Below are positions 5,452 through 5,859 of a stretch of 5,859 bases of DNA, piece after piece. The DNA lies in the NCBI GenBank assembly GCA_017442765.1, contig JAFRZC010000067.1, forward strand, positions 1 through 5,859, written 5' to 3'. How positions within the stretch are numbered: the first letter of the stretch is position 1; each line of letters begins with the position of its first letter. The notes below the pieces were generated by a model, which was given only the letters and a program-made list of their open reading frames with translations, had not been told where the DNA came from and did no database searches. This stretch comes from Prevotella sp. Lineage in GTDB: Bacteria; Bacteroidota; Bacteroidia; Bacteroidales; Bacteroidaceae. The translations under genes and the position numbers were made by a program.

Positions 5452-5529
5452 CAAAACTTTCCGCACATTCGCCGCAATCCTTCGCAAAAATCTACAAGAT
5501 TTAACGCTATACCTTTATAATAAAAGAAT

Positions 5530-5589
5530 CAATACTTAAAAACACCGAGTTTTAGGTATTGCGCACCTCTGTTTTTTGCAGTACCTTTG
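5530..5589 (+). promoter_or_regulatory. Palindrome-containing Bacteroidetes promoter, copy 2
   Basis: CAATACTTAAAA (5530-5541) and TTTTAGGTATTG (5550-5561) form a 12-bp inverted repeat around an 8-nt centre. TTG at 5559-5561 is followed after exactly 20 bp by TACCTTTG (5582-5589). Layout and bases closely match copy 1 at 449-507, including GCAGCC directly after the -7 box, while the spacer differs. It lies 26 bp before the ATG of the SAM methyltransferase gene. A shared regulator is inferred. Confidence 0.7.
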
Positions 5590-5615
5590 CAGCCAGTTAT
5601 TTATTGCAAACGATT

Positions 5616-5859
5616 ATGGCAAACATTTTGAAATCATTTTTCAGTCAGTGTGCACGACCAGAGGGAGCACTCGGACGTGTAATGCTGAGTTTCATGAATT
5701 ATACACATGCCCCGCTGACCAACTGGGGACTGAAGCTCGTGGATGTGCAAGACGGATGGACTATGCTTGATGTGGGCTGTGGTGGAGGTTTTACTATTCG
5801 CAGATTGCTGAAGGCTGCGAGTAAGCGAGGGCAAAGCCAAACTCGTTTGAGCTTTGCCG
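5616..5859 (+). CDS. Class I SAM-dependent methyltransferase, N-terminal part (cut by window end)
   Basis: ATG at 5616-5618 opens a frame that runs off the window after 81 codons. Residues 48-60 read WTMLDVGCGGGFT, the glycine-rich motif I that binds S-adenosylmethionine in Rossmann-fold methyltransferases. The stretch before it (RVMLSFMNYTHAPLTNWGLK) suits the N-terminal helix of small UbiE/Methyltransf_11-type enzymes of about 200-250 residues; the substrate cannot be told. After motif I the peptide becomes unusual (KAASKRGQSQTRLSFA), with no acidic residue at the end of strand beta-2 where the family normally has one. That part coincides with a strong inverted repeat, so an inserted element may have altered or broken the gene. 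The promoter at 5530-5589 drives it. Confidence 0.8.
   Translation, partial: MANILKSFFSQCARPEGALGRVMLSFMNYTHAPLTNWGLKLVDVQDGWTMLDVGCGGGFTIRRLLKAASKRGQSQTRLSFA
5830..5858. repeat. Strong inverted repeat inside the methyltransferase frame
   Basis: GGCAAAGCCAAAC (5830-5842) pairs with GTTTG-A-GCTTTGCC (5845-5858) as a 13-bp stem with one bulged A and a 2-nt centre. It begins just after the motif I region, where conserved protein sequence would be expected, and runs to the window edge. This suggests a small palindromic repeat element inserted in frame. Copies elsewhere cannot be checked from here. Confidence 0.7.

Noticed and set aside
5286..5477. Full 63-aa minus-strand ORF
   Set aside because: Its start lies upstream of the likely -7 box, and the promoter sequence itself would be coding; only the last 18 codons are kept as a candidate.

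Overview
The window looks like a chromosomal accessory region of a Bacteroidetes bacterium, most likely Prevotella or a close relative. Three things point there: several promoter-like -7 boxes of the Bacteroidetes form TAnnTTTG, a DUF6261-type four-helix protein, and a lack of clear Shine-Dalgarno sequences. I ran no database search, so family names rest on motifs and recall.

Layout, left to right. Positions 1-760 are a scrapyard. A truncated C-terminal piece of a surface/adhesin-like protein (minus strand, with its terminator) lies head-to-head against a possible fragment of another gene (plus strand). A palindrome-containing promoter follows, reading into a 57-residue ferritin-like C-terminal remnant. 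Positions 789-1841 hold a GC-rich, minus-strand DUF6261-like gene with a strong terminator. Directly upstream of it (1886-2108) six copies of a 13-bp core repeat at exactly 42-bp intervals, with diverged spacers. Positions 2109-2505 hold no convincing gene.

Positions 2506-5171 are the functional centre: a tightly coupled three-gene minus-strand operon, read right to left. It encodes a PD-(D/E)XK restriction endonuclease, a complete C5-cytosine DNA methyltransferase (overlap TAATG) and an AlkA-like helix-hairpin-helix DNA glycosylase (abutting, TGA ATG). The first two form a type II restriction-modification system. The third probably repairs damage or mismatches caused by the methylase, or takes part in defence; it sits where Vsr or MIG-type repair genes lie in other systems.

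Positions 5172-5615 contain the operon promoter, an upstream terminator, and a candidate short structured minus-strand transcript of about 190 nt with its own promoter. A second copy of the palindrome-promoter then drives a plus-strand SAM-dependent methyltransferase cut off by the window end. That gene carries a strong inverted repeat just after SAM motif I.
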